A stretch of 64,000 nt of DNA from the NCBI GenBank assembly GCA_020310875.1, contig CM035416.1:72236983-72300982 (forward strand). Direction: 5' to 3'. Positions 11,186 to 21,300 of the stretch are shown here, one piece after another. The notes below the pieces were generated by a model. The model was given only the letters and a program-made list of their open reading frames with translations, was not told the origin of the DNA and did no database searches. Source of the DNA: Ceratopteris richardii (Eukaryota; Streptophyta; Polypodiopsida; Polypodiales; Pteridaceae). Each line of letters starts with the position of its first letter. Positions within the stretch are counted from its first letter, which is position 1. Made by a program: the position numbers and the translations under genes.

Positions 11186-13559
11186 ATGGCAGCAGCAGCA
11201 GGCACGAGCTCTCAGGCAGGCACTAGCACTCAAAGCAATTGGGATACCATGCCTGTGGAGGCCCCACTGATAGCAAGGCCTGAAGAGCTTTTGAATGTGA
11301 GAAGAATTCCCATTCCGGATCCACCAAGTGGCCTGACAGAAAGAGTAAAGGGGCATTCTCATTGGTTCAATGAGATGCCAGGAGATTTGGGAGACGCAGA
11401 TCATATCTGGGAATCCAAGTTGGAATGTGGAGGAGTGTGGTGGACCTTTCAGTTCTTCTCACGAGAATTTGAAGCATTGCAAAATGTTGCCCCTCTTCAA
11501 GATATTTGGCAAAAAGAGGGATTGCAAGATTATTTTAGTGTAGCCTTGCCTAGACCTGATTTTCTTCGGTGTTACTACTTGATTGCAACTCTCAAGGTGA
11601 CAGGAGACAAAGATCATTCAGGCACATTCCTGGTGCCCTCTCTATCAAACCAGGAAGAAATGAAGAAGTTTGAGTTGAATATCACTTTAATCAGGGAGGC
11701 CCTTCAGATGTATGGCACCCATGTACCCTCTGATCGAGATCCTTTGATACCAGAGTCGATGAAGAACAACAAAATCAAGAAGTTGAAAGAAATGTGTGCC
11801 CTCACCCCCAACATCGCCATACCATTGCGGATGTGCCTTCAACACTTCGCATTTCCAGCGCAAGACCGGTTCACCCAACCTCATAAGAAAATATGGTATG
11901 GATTATACCTAGCAGAGACTGGAGGCTTGCCAATTAAAATGCCCGTATGGATCCTGGACCAGTTATATGAAGCAGGCAAGCGAGGAGTGCGGAAGCCTAC
12001 TTTGAATGGCTGCTGTGCCATTACAAGAATTATCTACAGATGCCTTGCCTATTATGTACCGATCGCAAGGGCCCTTAAGTACTCACAACTGGAATTCTTC
12101 AAGGGGCGGAAGTTAGGGGTGCAACCTACAAAAAGAATGCGTGGTTCACTTTCACAGGTTCTAATCCCTCGTGAGGCCACCACAGAAGCCTCCCTCAGAG
12201 AAGAGGAACGAGTAGCCCCTTTCACTATCCATCTCCAAGGAACACAATCAGGGGGTATGGTATAGCCCACTCCATCTGCCCCTCCACTACCCACAGATGC
12301 TGAGTTTGCATCCATGGCCACTTTGGCAGAGGATCCAAATTTCGACTTTGAAAGCTTCCTGCAGACAACCCACTTATCTGAGAGTGAGTGTTTTTCTGAG
12401 ACCGACGGCCCTAAATCTCCATCCTAGAGAACACGACCACATGGTGAAGCACGAAGAGTACATTGGGAGGATGAGGCACAACGCACGCAGGCGGGAGGCA
12501 CACATGAACAAGTGGAGAGGCAGAGGAATGAACAAAAGGAGAGTGAGGAGGAAGCCCCAGCTTACACTGCACAATTCAAACGGCTCTACAAAACGATCAA
12601 GCAGGTACAAAAGAGACATAGGCTATCAAAAGAAGCAAATAGAGCACTGGTGAACCAGATGCTGCAAGCGGAGAATGTGGACCCACATTTTGTAGAGTCA
12701 TTGAATCTTTTGGCAGATACCTATGGGATAGTGGAAGCCATGAGGACCATGGTACAACGCACTACCCATCAATATGACCAACAAAGGATCGATACGCGAC
12801 CGCGAAGGGAAAAATGATTCAAATGGAAGTCTCTACCACCCTGCCTACCACCACTTCAGAAGATGTTCACATGGCCAGCCCAACTCAGAGTGAGGAACCA
12901 GATGTAAATACACAGATACCATCTCCACCATCACCTCTCATCCAGCCCTCAGAACCCTTCCCCACTAGCCTTCCTGAACAACCAGTATCCACCCATGGTG
13001 AAACCGTTATACACACCACCATTTCTCCATCCTCCCCTTTACCTACATCCACCACTTCCACCCAATTTTCTGAACCCCATATAGGTCATCCTGCCATCGA
13101 TCAAACTATAATAGGTCACCCTTCATATCTCCCAGCCCTTGGACAGCCACTTGCCACTAGCCAAACCTTAACACACCCATTTCCATCCACCAATACATTT
13201 CCTCCCTCCCAACCCCTATCCACTGTACCCCTTTTAACCCCCTCGGAATCAACCCAAATCACCCAACCTCCATTCTGGACACACCTTGTAAATATACTCC
13301 AACAAGTTGAGAGTTTTAATAAAAAGTCCCTTCCCCAACCCAACTCCCCCACATTCACTGCCACCACTAACACACCACCTACCATTCCTGTATTCACAAT
13401 TCACACCACACACTATCACGTCCGATCCCATGGACATTTCACCACCCAGAGGAGCACCCACCACCACGTTTGTTCCAACATCATCACATTTCACTTCACT
13501 CATAGGCACATCATCCACTTTTCCCTGTCCCATTTCCCGACCCTTTGCATTTTCCACCT
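11186..13559 (+). pseudogene. E2 ORF2, first part: N-terminal domain, acidic linker, Pro/Ser/Thr-rich region
   Basis: Starts at ATG 11186 (M-A-A-A-A-G-T-S-S). The N-terminal domain of about 330 residues contains F-Q-F-F-S-R-E-F-E, F-L-R-C-Y-Y-L-I, Q-H-F-A-F-P-A-Q-D-R-F-T and L-N-G-C-C-A-I-T-R-I-I-Y-R-C-L-A-Y. TAG near 12263 and 12425 interrupt it. An acidic segment and the F-K-R-L-Y-K-T-I helix follow (about 12560-12720), then a Pro/Ser/Thr-rich region. Frameshifts lie near 12810 and 13395. It is cut at 13559 by E3. There is no signal peptide or membrane segment, so it does not look like an envelope gene. I do not recognise its family; a gag-like structural role is speculative. Confidence 0.8.
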
Positions 13560-14254
13560 TGCAGCTCAGTGATGAGTAGCACCTCCTTTATTGTCAATCC
13601 GGGAAGACGTCAGGATGGTATGAAGACCTCGAGCAAGTGAAGGGACAAGTGCGTGAGTGAGAAGCACACTAACATGCACACACATACACACACACGCGCA
13701 CACAAGGTAAGGCAAAGGATGAGAAGCAATTGAGTTCTTTAGATTACTTTCAAAAAGCTCTTATAAGCTCATTTCAATTACAATCCAACCTCCAAAATGA
13801 GCTCTCTAGCTCCTTTTATAGTTTTTGACTAGCTTTGGCCCTGTTCAGACCTAGTGTCCGGCCTAGTTAAAAATTAGGTTCCAGGGCTTATTAGAGGGCT
13901 CAAACGAGATCTAAAAAATATGAAAATTGGCAGGTAGATACTTCTAAAGCTCCTCAAGCTCAAGGACTCCTTGGCTTGCACAAAATGGAGCTACAAAAAT
14001 ACGAAATGATATTTACAATGGTTTTTAGTGATGAAAATCACTATTTGTGTAGGGATTTTCTCTATTGATTTGTCATACATACCTTTGAGCTCCCTACTTG
14101 CTCTTTCTTCTTGTGTGCTCAACTCCTTGATGTCTGAAAAATTTAGATGGCCTACTTGCCAGATCTTCTTTGACTGCCATGTATGCTTGTGCTGTCCCTT
14201 CGCTCTGACTCTCTTCGTCTTGTGGCTCCTTCGGTTCCCTGACTGCTGCCAACA
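13560..14254 (-). repeat. E3 3' LTR (695 bp)
   Basis: Runs from TGTTGGCAGC (minus strand, at 14254) to ...GAGCTGCA (at 13560), with TG...CA ends. The outer end abuts the CACCT target duplication and the inner end abuts the polypurine tract. A TATA box (CTATAAAAGG on the minus strand) lies near 13813-13822 and an alternating CA/CG tract at about 13672-13704. It belongs to the same LTR subfamily as the E2 3' LTR. Confidence 0.92.
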
Positions 14255-14290
14255 CCCCCCCCACTCTCGCGTCTGTCGCCCCTGACAGAC
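14255..14290 (-). promoter_or_regulatory. E3 polypurine tract and conserved hairpin
   Basis: On the minus strand a G-rich polypurine tract (GAGAGTGGGGGGGG) directly precedes the 3' LTR and would prime plus-strand DNA synthesis. Just upstream, 14271-14290 is a perfect inverted repeat, GTCTGTC-N6-GACAGAC. The same hairpin sits in the same place in E2 and E4. Confidence 0.85.
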
Positions 14291-17200
14291 CCTTGTCTAG
14301 ATGTTCGTTGAACGTAGTATTGGACGACGTCAGAGGCGAGGTGATGTTCTTCTAATCTGAGCCCCCGTGCTAGATCTGTTAATAATGCGTCCCAATTCAC
14401 TGGTCCTGGTACGTCCGGGTGTGGCACCCGCAGTTGTTCTGAATGTATGGTTCTCTCCACAGCGTATAAGTGGAGGAGATGTGAAGGCCTGGGTACAAAA
14501 ATTTCTGAGTGATATTCCCAGAATCCCGTTATGAACATCTCCTCGAATGTCTATTTAAAACAAGCGGGGAGGTACTTTATTCTGGCGTGCCAAGCATATA
14601 TTACTTCTATTGATGGGGTGGTGCTCATGTCGTAAACGAGGTCTTGGTTGCCTGTAACGAAGCCTGCTCCTGAGAAGTGGGGATCCTTAATGTTTTTAAA
14701 TGTCCTGAATGTGATCAGCATTAATTCAAATATTTTCATACACATTTGTGCCATCACATCGGGTGTATTGCGTAGTCGAGTGCTCCAGTGTCTGATAGTA
14801 GAAATCATGTAATTTACAGTGGGAGGTCCTCGTGAAGATGCTAGATAAACATAATTTAGCCACTTGGCACAGCCTTTGATGTTCTTGACAGCAATGGTGA
14901 ATTCGGGCCATGTGCGTCTTCGTAGGACTGGGGCATAACAAGGATTGTACTTAATAAAGAGGGGCATGTTATTCCAGGTTCGTACCATTTCAGGATAAGT
15001 CTCCAAGAGACGGATCCTCCAAGTGGGTTGATGAATAGAACCTCTTTTTGCACTCTCTGGTATATCGTCGGGGCCAAACTGGGTGGCAAAGGTGGGGGCC
15101 TTCCCACATTGTCGTTGGATCTCTGCATTGTAATCAGCCAATAATATGCAATATGGCACATACTTATCATCATTGGTCCCTATCCACCTGTGATGGGACA
15201 TACGTATGAAATACTCGGACTTGATGACAATGTCTTCTAATTTGGCCAATGATTGGATTTGTATTGCTACTCGTTCATCGTGGGTGTTCGCTGTCTTCTC
15301 TAATGACTGAAGCCATTCAGGTGCTTCCACTTCTAAGGTATCCATTCCCTCTGAGGTTTGTTGCCCTCCTGGCATTGGCATAGGAACATATGGTTCCTCG
15401 TACGAATCATCTACCTCAATGGGAACCAAGTCTTCTGGCTCAGGTTCTATAACTGGAGAGGGTTGCCTTTCATACTCTAGTAACTTTTTCTAGAGCTCAA
15501 CCACCTGCTCTATCAATGCCTTCACTTCCTCTGAAGTCGAGGCTGGTTCTATTACCTTGGTTGGAGCCTCCTGTTCCTTGAGCTGGCCACGTAGCTCATC
15601 ACGTTCCCTTTCCAACTCATCATGAGCATCTAATAGATCTGCATAGCTTTCCAAGATGGTCTTCATTGTCTCTGAGGGTACGGCTTTAAACTGCTCTGGA
15701 TCAATTTCGTGGGGAGAGCCTTCCATTGCTGCTTCTAGATTTGCTTCATTTTGCTGCTGCAGTCTCTTGTTCTCTTCAAGGGCGGTTGCCATGTGTTTCC
15801 TGAGGAGTGCCAAGTTACGCCGGACTCTGAGATTATCAGCTTGGTAAACGTCCAGCAAGTCCTCGAGTTGTTTGGTACCCCGCTGTTGTGATGGTTGGGG
15901 AGTTTCGAGTAGTGTTTGGTGGGCATGTTCGAGCATGGTGTAACGTTGGTTGAGTTCTGCATTTTCTTCCTCGATCGCTGTGAGGCGGCTCTGAAGTTTC
16001 TGATTGGTAGTGATCACTTGATGATAACGATCGTCGAGAGCTCGATACTCATTCTGAACTTGATAGACACATTGATTTAAAGCTAGAAATATACTATTTA
16101 CATTAAATGATGCAGGGAGAGATGAAGATGCAGGGGAAATGGGGACGGGAAAGGGAGTTTTGAATGATGTGGAGTCAAGTGGAGATGTGGGTGGAGGGGG
16201 TATGGGGGACGGAGGTTGCATGGGGGAAGGGAGTGGTGCTGTGGCAGGAGATGTTTCCATAGTGTCAAATGTTTGAGTGACCGTGTAGATGGGGACCGTG
16301 GGTGGGGTGGATGTGACGTTAGTGAAGAGGGTGGTGAAGGTGGGCATAGTGACTCCCCCAAATTGGATTCCCGGAGAGAGTGGAATTCCCATGACGATTG
16401 TGGTGATAGTGGACGTGGTGGCGATAGTGTCACGTGGTGGAGTGAGTTGTGTAGTGAGGGGTGGGGAGGGTGGTGATAGTGGTGCTTCCTGATGTTCCTC
16501 TGTTTGCGTTGTATTTCCTGGTGCTGATACGTTGATATGAATTTGTTTCCCGGATCTCATGGGACGGGCGGGAACTCCTTTCTCAAATCGGTGAATGTAG
16601 GCCATTGCCTCATGAATGGCCTCATCCAATCCTACTGCATCGGCATGTAGGTTGATGGACTCGATGAACAGATCATCCACACCTTCCTCTGCCAGCAATT
16701 GGTTCATGAGTTTCTTGCCTGCTTCAAGTGACATTTTATGCTGTTCTTGAACTAGCTTCATGGTTCGATATAGTCTTTTTATTTGTGCCGAATACGCTGG
16801 GGCACTTGCTAACTCTGAAAGTTCATCATACTCGTGTTCTTTGTAGGCTTCTTCCTCTTGTTCGGTCTCTTGTTCATCTACATCGACTTCTACAACTTGC
16901 GGTCGGGTGGGGGCCGACGTTGTTGTATGGGTTTGTGGTTCCTGAGCTCGCTCTGTTTCCGTTTCGAGATTAGAGTCGTAGATCAGTCTAGCCACTTCTT
17001 CATCAGTGAGATCATTGAGAGTACAGCCCTGTGGAAATTCCAAGTCTGATGGGACGGGTGGAAACACCAGATTGGGTCCCTCTGTACTTGGTCTTGGTAG
17101 CCGAATGGTGAATGGTCTAATGCATCGTGTCTAGGGAGGGGTAATCTCTGGTGTAGTGGTGGCTCCCCTTGGTTGAGCGCAGGGTAATTGGACTCCCCCT

Positions 17201-18168
17201 CTCATCTTCTTTGATGGAGGACCTGCCGCTGATAGCCTTCTCTGGAACTCCTGGGCTCGGGACCATACGAGTGCCCGCTGAATAGGCACGTCATAGGCTA
17301 GACATCGATAAATTATTTTGGTCAGAGCACAACACCCGTGGAGCACATTTTTCTGCTTCTTGTTCCACCGTTGATGGGCTAGGTGGATAAGATCTATGAT
17401 CCAATGTGGTACGTTGATAGGGAGGTTTTCTGTCTCTGCCAAATACAAGCTAAACCATATCTTCTTTGGTGGCATGGTGAATCTTTCCTGGGCTGGAAAA
17501 GCAAAATGCTGCATGACGGTCCGTAGGTGAAGAGCGATGGTCGGTGTCATTGCTACCATATCCTTCAGCTTATTGAGCTCTTTATGTTTCATCCTGCGTG
17601 GAACCATTGTTTCCTTTTTAGTGGGAATGTGCATACCATGCATGTCCAATGCTTCTCGTACCAGATTGAGGGTCAGTTTGAATCTTTTAAGTTGGTGGCC
17701 CGGCAACAGTGAGGGTAACACAAAAGTGCTGTCGCCTCCCTTGGCCCTACTAGGAGTGATGGTACTGATAAGATAAGAACAACGTAAGAAATCTGGCTTT
17801 GGTAAGTGGGCCCTGAAATAACTGTCCAGGCCCGCTTTGGTCCATACCGAACGCATTACTTCGGCATTCTGATAGCTCTCAAATTCGCGCGTGAAAAAAT
17901 GGTAGCGTCCCCATTTACCATTAAACTCCAATTCAGCTTCCCAAAAATAGGTTCCATCACCCAATGGTCCTGCAACATCACTGAACCAATGAGCGTGTTT
18001 GCCCACTTGAGAGGTGTGTCCCTGAGGAGGATCCTGAACTGGGAGCACATGCACAGCTTGAAGTTCTTGCGGTCTTTCGGTGAGATGTGGTTCGAGGAGG
18101 AGTGTTTCTATATCCACAATCTGTGCGCTGGATCCGGCGTGAGAACTGGAACCTCCAGCTTCTGCCAT
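14291..18168 (-). pseudogene. E3 ORF2: about 1,300-codon post-pol protein
   Basis: The most complete ORF2 here. All parts lie in one frame: N-terminal domain 18168-17131, acidic linker and helical segment 17067-16590, Pro/Ser/Thr-rich region about 16560-16110, coiled coil about 16100-15490, acidic linker, C-terminal domain 15429-14291. The proposed start is the M-A-E-A-G-G Met at 18168, matching E2; an in-frame upstream ATG at 18219 exists. Only three TAG codons interrupt it (near 17131, 15488 and 14549); the last is CAA in E2. Conserved blocks include F-F-T-R-E-F-E-S, Q-H-F-A-F-P-A-Q-E-R-F-T, H-G-C-C-A-L-T-K-I-I-Y-R and Y-L-P-A-C. No membrane segment or catalytic motif is recognised. The family is unknown to me; the coiled coil suggests oligomerisation. 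Confidence 0.85.
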
Positions 18169-18392
18169 GGCACTGCTTGCTTGTTGGTTCTGTGAGAATA
18201 TAGAACCATGTGTTAACATTGTAATGGACAGAATAAAAACCGTTGTTGTCCCCGTTACAACATTAACATGAGGTAGATGATGAGTCAGTGGGTCAGTGAA
18301 TGCTCGATGAGTGTGTGTGCCGTTAGTGAAGAGAAGAGCTTAAATGGAAAGCTATGGTGTCTGAGTGATGTAGTTAGTAGTTGGACGTGAAT
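18169..18392 (-). promoter_or_regulatory. E3 pol-ORF2 spacer with candidate splice acceptor
   Basis: On the minus strand the sequence TTCTATATTCTCACAG ends at about 18190, 22 bases before the proposed ORF2 ATG at 18168, and a TTAAC branch-point-like motif lies about 25 bases further upstream. The pyrimidine tract plus CAG resembles a 3' splice site, in the same place as the candidates in E1 and E2. The rest of the spacer shows no gene. Confidence 0.45.
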
Positions 18393-19166
18393 TTACCAGG
18401 AAGGGTCAGGGGGTTTGTCACACATCTTAGGACGCCAGACACAACGTATGGTTTTGTGTCGTGGTTTGGTGGAAGGGCCTGAAAGCACAGTGAGGGTATC
18501 GGCTTGGAAATGAGGCTTTTTAGGGATCCATTTCCACATGATTCTTCTCGTGCTTACAGGTGAATGTGTGTTTGTGTGTGAGGTATAAGAATGAGTATCA
18601 GATGTGAGAGGAAATGGACCATGTGGTACAGGGGGTGGTGTCTGGATAGATATTTGAGCCCGCAAGTAAGCCTTAGGCACCCAAATTTGTCTTGATTGTG
18701 GCCTAGCCTTCATCAACTTCTTGGGTACCCAAATAGATTTCACTTTCTCAACAGAGGTTTTAGGAGTCTTCTTATTAGTATCTAGTCGTGGATTACGAAT
18801 AGGAAGTTGAGACCGTTGTTGCGACTTGGTTACAGTCGGTCGCTCGCCCTTTCGCACCCACATTTGTTTCATCGGCTGAGTTGTTCTGCTTCGCGCATTC
18901 TTTTGGTCTCTCGCCTGGAGAGTCTTCAGTGATTGATCTGCCCTTAGTTGCTGCCTCCTTCTGGCCTTTGGAAAAGAAGGGATTTCCATTGTGGCTCTGA
19001 CTCCTTTTTTGAGATCTTCATTCTTCTGCATCACATAGCCTTGGACAAGAACAGCATGGTCAACTTCATGTGTACCCCTCGAGGGACCAGGAGTCCGTGC
19101 CTTTTCTAGTTCCTTGAGTGCTCCATTATTTAACTCAATTGTAATTCTAGTTTGATTCACCCATAC
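18393..19166 (-). pseudogene. E3 W-V-P-K repeat tail of the polyprotein
   Basis: C-terminal tail, in frame with pol but separated by a TAG at about 19167 that is CAG in E2. It contains five spaced Trp motifs on the minus strand: Q-M-W-V-R-K (about 18860), S-I-W-V-P-K-K (about 18730), Q-I-W-V-P-K-A (about 18685), W-K-W-I-P-K-K (about 18525) and C-V-W-R-P-K (about 18435). The intervals are basic and rich in Gln, Ser and Thr, suggesting a disordered nucleic-acid or protein binding region; this is inference. It ends before the ORF2 spacer. Confidence 0.8.
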
Positions 19167-19640
19167 CTAAAGAAGTCCACTTCTTAGGTTTAAGTTGACT
19201 GCTTGGTCATAGATCCAGTCTTGACCCAAGACAAGGGGTTCAGTGAGGTCCTCATCTTGACATACTAGTACTTTAACTGTCATTGCCTCATCATGAATAT
19301 AGAGGGGAAGTTCCACCTCGCCCATGCAAGGGGTTTCCACGCCTCCCAATCCTATGAGATATGCTTCCACAGGATTGACAGTTAATTGCAACTCTTGACA
19401 GTAAGACAATTTAACAGCACTAGTGGCTGCACCTGAGTCAATCAAGGCTCTTACAGTCCTTGCACTCTTTCCTTGTCCTATATCTAAGGTTATGAAAGGA
19501 CGTCGATCAGTTATCCTATGTGAGCTAACACCTGAAACTTCACACATAGCCACGTCATATCCTTGATCCGCATATGCATCTTGCCTAGGGTGCTCTCTAC
19601 CTTGTCTTCTTAATTTCATTCTCCGTATGCGCTCTAGGGC
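19167..19640 (-). pseudogene. E3 second retropepsin-like domain (post-integrase)
   Basis: Follows the integrase C terminus in the same frame. The active-site block A-L-I-D-S-G-A-A-T-S is at about 19450-19420 (Asp codon at 19437-19439), then Y-L-I-G-L-G-G-V-E-T-P-C-M-G and L-V-L-G-Q-D-W-I-Y near 19220. DSGA followed by a hydrophobic-hydrophobic-Gly block about 80 residues later is the retropepsin signature. It differs from the first protease of the same element, whose second block is I-L-G-R-P-F, so it is not a recent copy of it. Conservation in E2 and E4 suggests it is an established part of this family. Its substrate is unknown. Confidence 0.85.
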
Positions 19641-21300
19641 TTCTGTTTGAGCTTCTTCTCGAATTCGCTTTTCTTCCTCTTTGCGTTTCTTAGCAGTATT
19701 GAGTCGACTTAGCATTTCCTCTGTGAGAGGTTCTTGATACAACTTGACTCTGCATCCACTAATGTAACTTGGAAGAACATCGCCTTCTAATGTGGCTAGC
19801 TGCACTGCTCCACTTGTTGAGATTCTATTAATGATCATGGGTCCATAGCCTCTCTTCTCTAGTTTTCTCGCATGTTGCTTCAATGTGTAGACTAAAACTA
19901 AGTCGCCTGCCTTCAAACCTTTATCCTTAACGTGGGCATCAAAGTATGCCTTCTGTGGTTTCTTAGCTGCATATATCCCTGCAGCTACCCTCAGTCTTGT
20001 TTCTCCTAATCGTTCAAGGTCAAAAAGTCTAGAGGATAGTTCATGACCCGTCCATTCGTGCTCTTGTGCTACTTTCAATGTAGGTATTAAGAAGTCCAAA
20101 GGTAGCACGGCGTTTTGGCCAAATACCATCTGAAAGGGGGTGGCTTGGAGTACCGTTTTGTAGGCGACTCGGTATGCCCAAACAGCATGGTGTAGCTGTT
20201 TGTCCCAATCAGAGCGTTTATTGTTCACTAATTTCGTCAGTACGTTGCATAAGATCTTGTTGGTGCTCTCAGCCTGGCCATTTGCTTGAGGGTGATAGGG
20301 GGCAGACTTCTTATGTATTACCAAAAATTCTTGGAGCAGATTTTCAATAACTTCATTCAAGAAGTGAGTGCCTCTATCGCTAACTAGCTCTATGGGTAGC
20401 CCGTATCTAGTGAATACATTCTCAAATAAAAACTTAGCTGTTGTTTGAGCATCGTTCTTCGTTGTGGCTTTTACCTCGACCCACTTTGTTAGATAGTCTG
20501 TCGCAACAATGATATATTCTGCATGGGAACCCTTAGCTGGGGGATTAATAGGACCTACGAAGTCTATTCCCCACTTAGAGAATGCACGTCCACCCATCAT
20601 AGGTTTCAGTGGCATCTCATCCTTGCATATAGGATACTGAGTTCTTTGACAAACATCACAGCGTTTCACATAGGTATGTGCATCCATGTGAAGGGTCGGC
20701 CACCAGAAGCCCGCAAATAGTATTGCCTTGATCACTCGATCTGGTCCAAAGTGTCCTCCTGCTACACCTTGGTGAGCAGTGTCCAAGATCTTGAGATACT
20801 CACTCTCATGGACACATAGTCTCAAGTAACCGTCTTTACCACGTTTGTATAGATTATCACCAATAAGTGAGTAATCATGGGCTTCTTGTTCTAAACTCCT
20901 TTTCCTAGCCAGAGTCATGTCTGGAAGGAATGTTTTCGTCCTCAGGAAGGATACTAGTGGTTCACTCCAATCTGGCACTATGGATACTTGATAAAGAGTG
21001 GCATGTTCCACAGGTGGTTTAGTGCAGTAGATTGGGCATTCCTTGCACAACCTTTGGACATCAGCTTCCATAGTTGGCCAATGTACTCCTAGTCTCCTTA
21101 GTTTCTGTAAGGTTCTTCGCTTTGAGTAGTGCTGCTCTAATGCACCTACATGTGCTAAATGCAACCATTTAGTGTACTCGTCCTCTTCTACACAACAAGC
21201 CAAGATTCCTTGATCTGTGTGCTTGTACATACTTCCTGCCATGATGTGATACTTTTGGGCTTTTACTACCTCCCTATCCTGTGTGTTTATTACTGGGTGG
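19641..21300 (-). pseudogene. pol: E3 integrase with two tandem HHCC zinc-binding modules
   Basis: Module a (about 21260-21030) and module b (about 20880-20640) align with each other throughout: a Y-x-x-x-G-x-x-x-Y-K start, a C-V-x-E/H-x-E-Y centre, A-H-x-G-x4-H, R-x6-L, W-P-T, then C-x2-C. Gypsy integrases usually have one such module. The catalytic core has Asp at 20562-20564, Asp at 20376-20378 and Glu at 20268-20270, giving D-x61-D-x35-E. The C-terminal domain (about 20000-19700) has G-D-L-V-L-V-Y and K-R-G-Y-G-P, followed by a charged helix of Lys, Glu and Arg. This part of the frame is open and the catalytic residues are intact. Confidence 0.92.

Noticed and set aside
11186..13559. ORF2 as an envelope gene
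   Set aside because: No signal peptide, no hydrophobic membrane segment and no furin-like site can be seen in E2 or E3; a coiled coil and Pro-rich linker dominate.
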